Below the pieces are notes generated by a model. That model made no database searches. It was given only the letters and a program-made list of their open reading frames with translations, and was not told the origin of the DNA. Shown piece after piece: positions 19,744 through 20,541 of a stretch of DNA of 20,541 nucleotides. The DNA is from Neoconidiobolus thromboides FSU 785 (lineage: Eukaryota > Entomophthoromycota > Entomophthoromycetes > Entomophthorales > Neoconidiobolaceae), in the NCBI GenBank assembly GCA_025603075.1, contig MU626550.1, positions 1 through 20,541 of the forward strand. Direction: 5' to 3'. Numbering within the stretch: the first letter of the stretch is position 1; each line of letters starts with the position of its first letter. The position numbers were made by a program, and so were the translations under genes.

Positions 19744-20541
19744 ATGGGAACTCAAGATCCATATAACTATTTCCATTACTCCATTATATCTTTGATGTTT
19801 GTTACCATAATTTTAAATACGTTTTTAATCTACTTTTGTTTTCGAATTAAACCAATGACAAAGGACTTAAAGTTAATAGTCGCAGTGGCTTCAGTAGAGT
19901 ACTTTGCCCCATTAGTATTGTTGATAGATTTTTCTTATTATCTTGTGACTGGACAGCGCCTAATTCATATTACTTTAGGATGCCAGATCCTTGGTTTTTT
20001 AGTTAATATCTTATATTACTTTGAAGTTCAATTAAGTGTGTTTTTAGCTGCTGAAAGGTTACATAAAATAATCAAAATCAAACTACCAAAATATATCTTT
20101 TTACCTTTACATATAAATGCTATATCTTTTATTGCTTTATTACTTTACTGTGCCACCCAAAACTTAATGACACCAGCTTCTTCTGACTTGATGTGTATGT
20201 TATCTGTAATGGATTCATTGATCAGCTCTATCACTTATCATTATTTAGTTTTAAGCTTCTTTTTTGGAGTATCAATAATATCCTTTTGTTATTATAAATT
20301 AGCCAGGAATGTAACTAATATAAAAATTTTTGTCCAAATCGAGGCAGCATCAGAATCAACAGTAATAAAAAATAAGAAGATTCCCAGTTTGAACTCAGCA
20401 GCAATTAGAATATATACTATATTAATAGTATATGTTGTTTGTATGTCAGGATCTGTTTTCTTTCTTTTGTTAGAAAGTTCGCTCCATTATATGTCGAAGG
20501 AAGTAAACCAAACAATTATTACCATGAATCAAATTGTCGAG
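19744..20541 (+). CDS. Seven-helix receptor-like membrane protein, copy B (3' end missing)
   Basis: Open from the ATG at 19744 to the window end: 266 codons, no stop, no intron. The six visible helices and candidate receptor residues (N25, C80, C151, E104-R105) are as in copy A. Residues 2-6 are GTQDP rather than EHQGS. Beyond the N-terminus only five base differences were found: two silent (codons 7 and 8) and three missense at residues 195 (I), 204 (E) and 209 (K), all in the loop between helices 5 and 6. In class A receptors that loop contacts the G protein. Sequence upstream of the ATG is not recognisably similar between copies. An intact frame in both suggests both are functional genes; receptor identity and ligand remain inference. 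Confidence 0.75.
   Translation, partial: MGTQDPYNYFHYSIISLMFVTIILNTFLIYFCFRIKPMTKDLKLIVAVASVEYFAPLVLLIDFSYYLVTGQRLIHITLGCQILGFLVNILYYFEVQLSVFLAAERLHKIIKIKLPKYIFLPLHINAISFIALLLYCATQNLMTPASSDLMCMLSVMDSLISSITYHYLVLSFFFGVSIISFCYYKLARNVTNIKIFVQIEAASESTVIKNKKIPSLNSAAIRIYTILIVYVVCMSGSVFFLLLESSLHYMSKEVNQTIITMNQIVE

Noticed and set aside
1-20541. Reading the terminal inverted repeats as ends of a giant transposon or linear plasmid
   Set aside because: The repeats lie within protein-coding sequence, end mid-gene without target-site evidence, and enclose two ordinary housekeeping genes.

Overview
This window looks like a whole contig from an AT-rich fungal genome. Three genes have GT-AG introns, mostly 43-60 nt. 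The two housekeeping genes are a RAD26/CSB remodeller and an Mvp1/SNX8 sorting nexin with PX and BAR regions. The intergenic DNA is packed with very small inverted-repeat elements. An early-diverging (zygomycete-grade) fungus fits the receptor-like gene family and base composition, but that placement is inference.

Layout. Positions 1-798 (minus) and 19744-20541 (plus) are inverted, nearly identical copies of one multi-pass membrane protein gene. Its features resemble a class A seven-helix receptor. Both copies are cut at the same codon by the window ends. Positions 799-5598 are gene-poor, with small elements and a decayed copy (3941-4440) of the next gene. At 5599-6100 (plus) lies a two-exon gene for a small secreted protein resembling I78-family protease inhibitors. 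Positions 6494-10735 (minus) hold a complete 15-exon RAD26/CSB gene (1183 codons plus stop by my splicing). Positions 11134-13628 (minus) hold a complete 13-exon MVP1/SNX8 gene (616 codons plus stop). From 13629 to 19743 there is again no intact gene, only many copies of a ~105-bp MITE and a third, dead receptor-like copy (16870-17531) interrupted by two of them.

Function. The two central genes are unrelated housekeeping genes (transcription-coupled repair and endosomal sorting) about 400 bp apart in the same direction. The flanks have a fast-evolving character: duplicated receptor-like genes, a duplicated and decayed secreted-protein gene, and at least 13 MITE copies plus two other hairpin-like repeats. 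The points most worth a second look are the terminal receptor pair (near identity except for the N-terminus and a cluster of three missense differences in one cytoplasmic loop), a six-copy 15-residue repeat in the RAD26 tail, and the MITE families.
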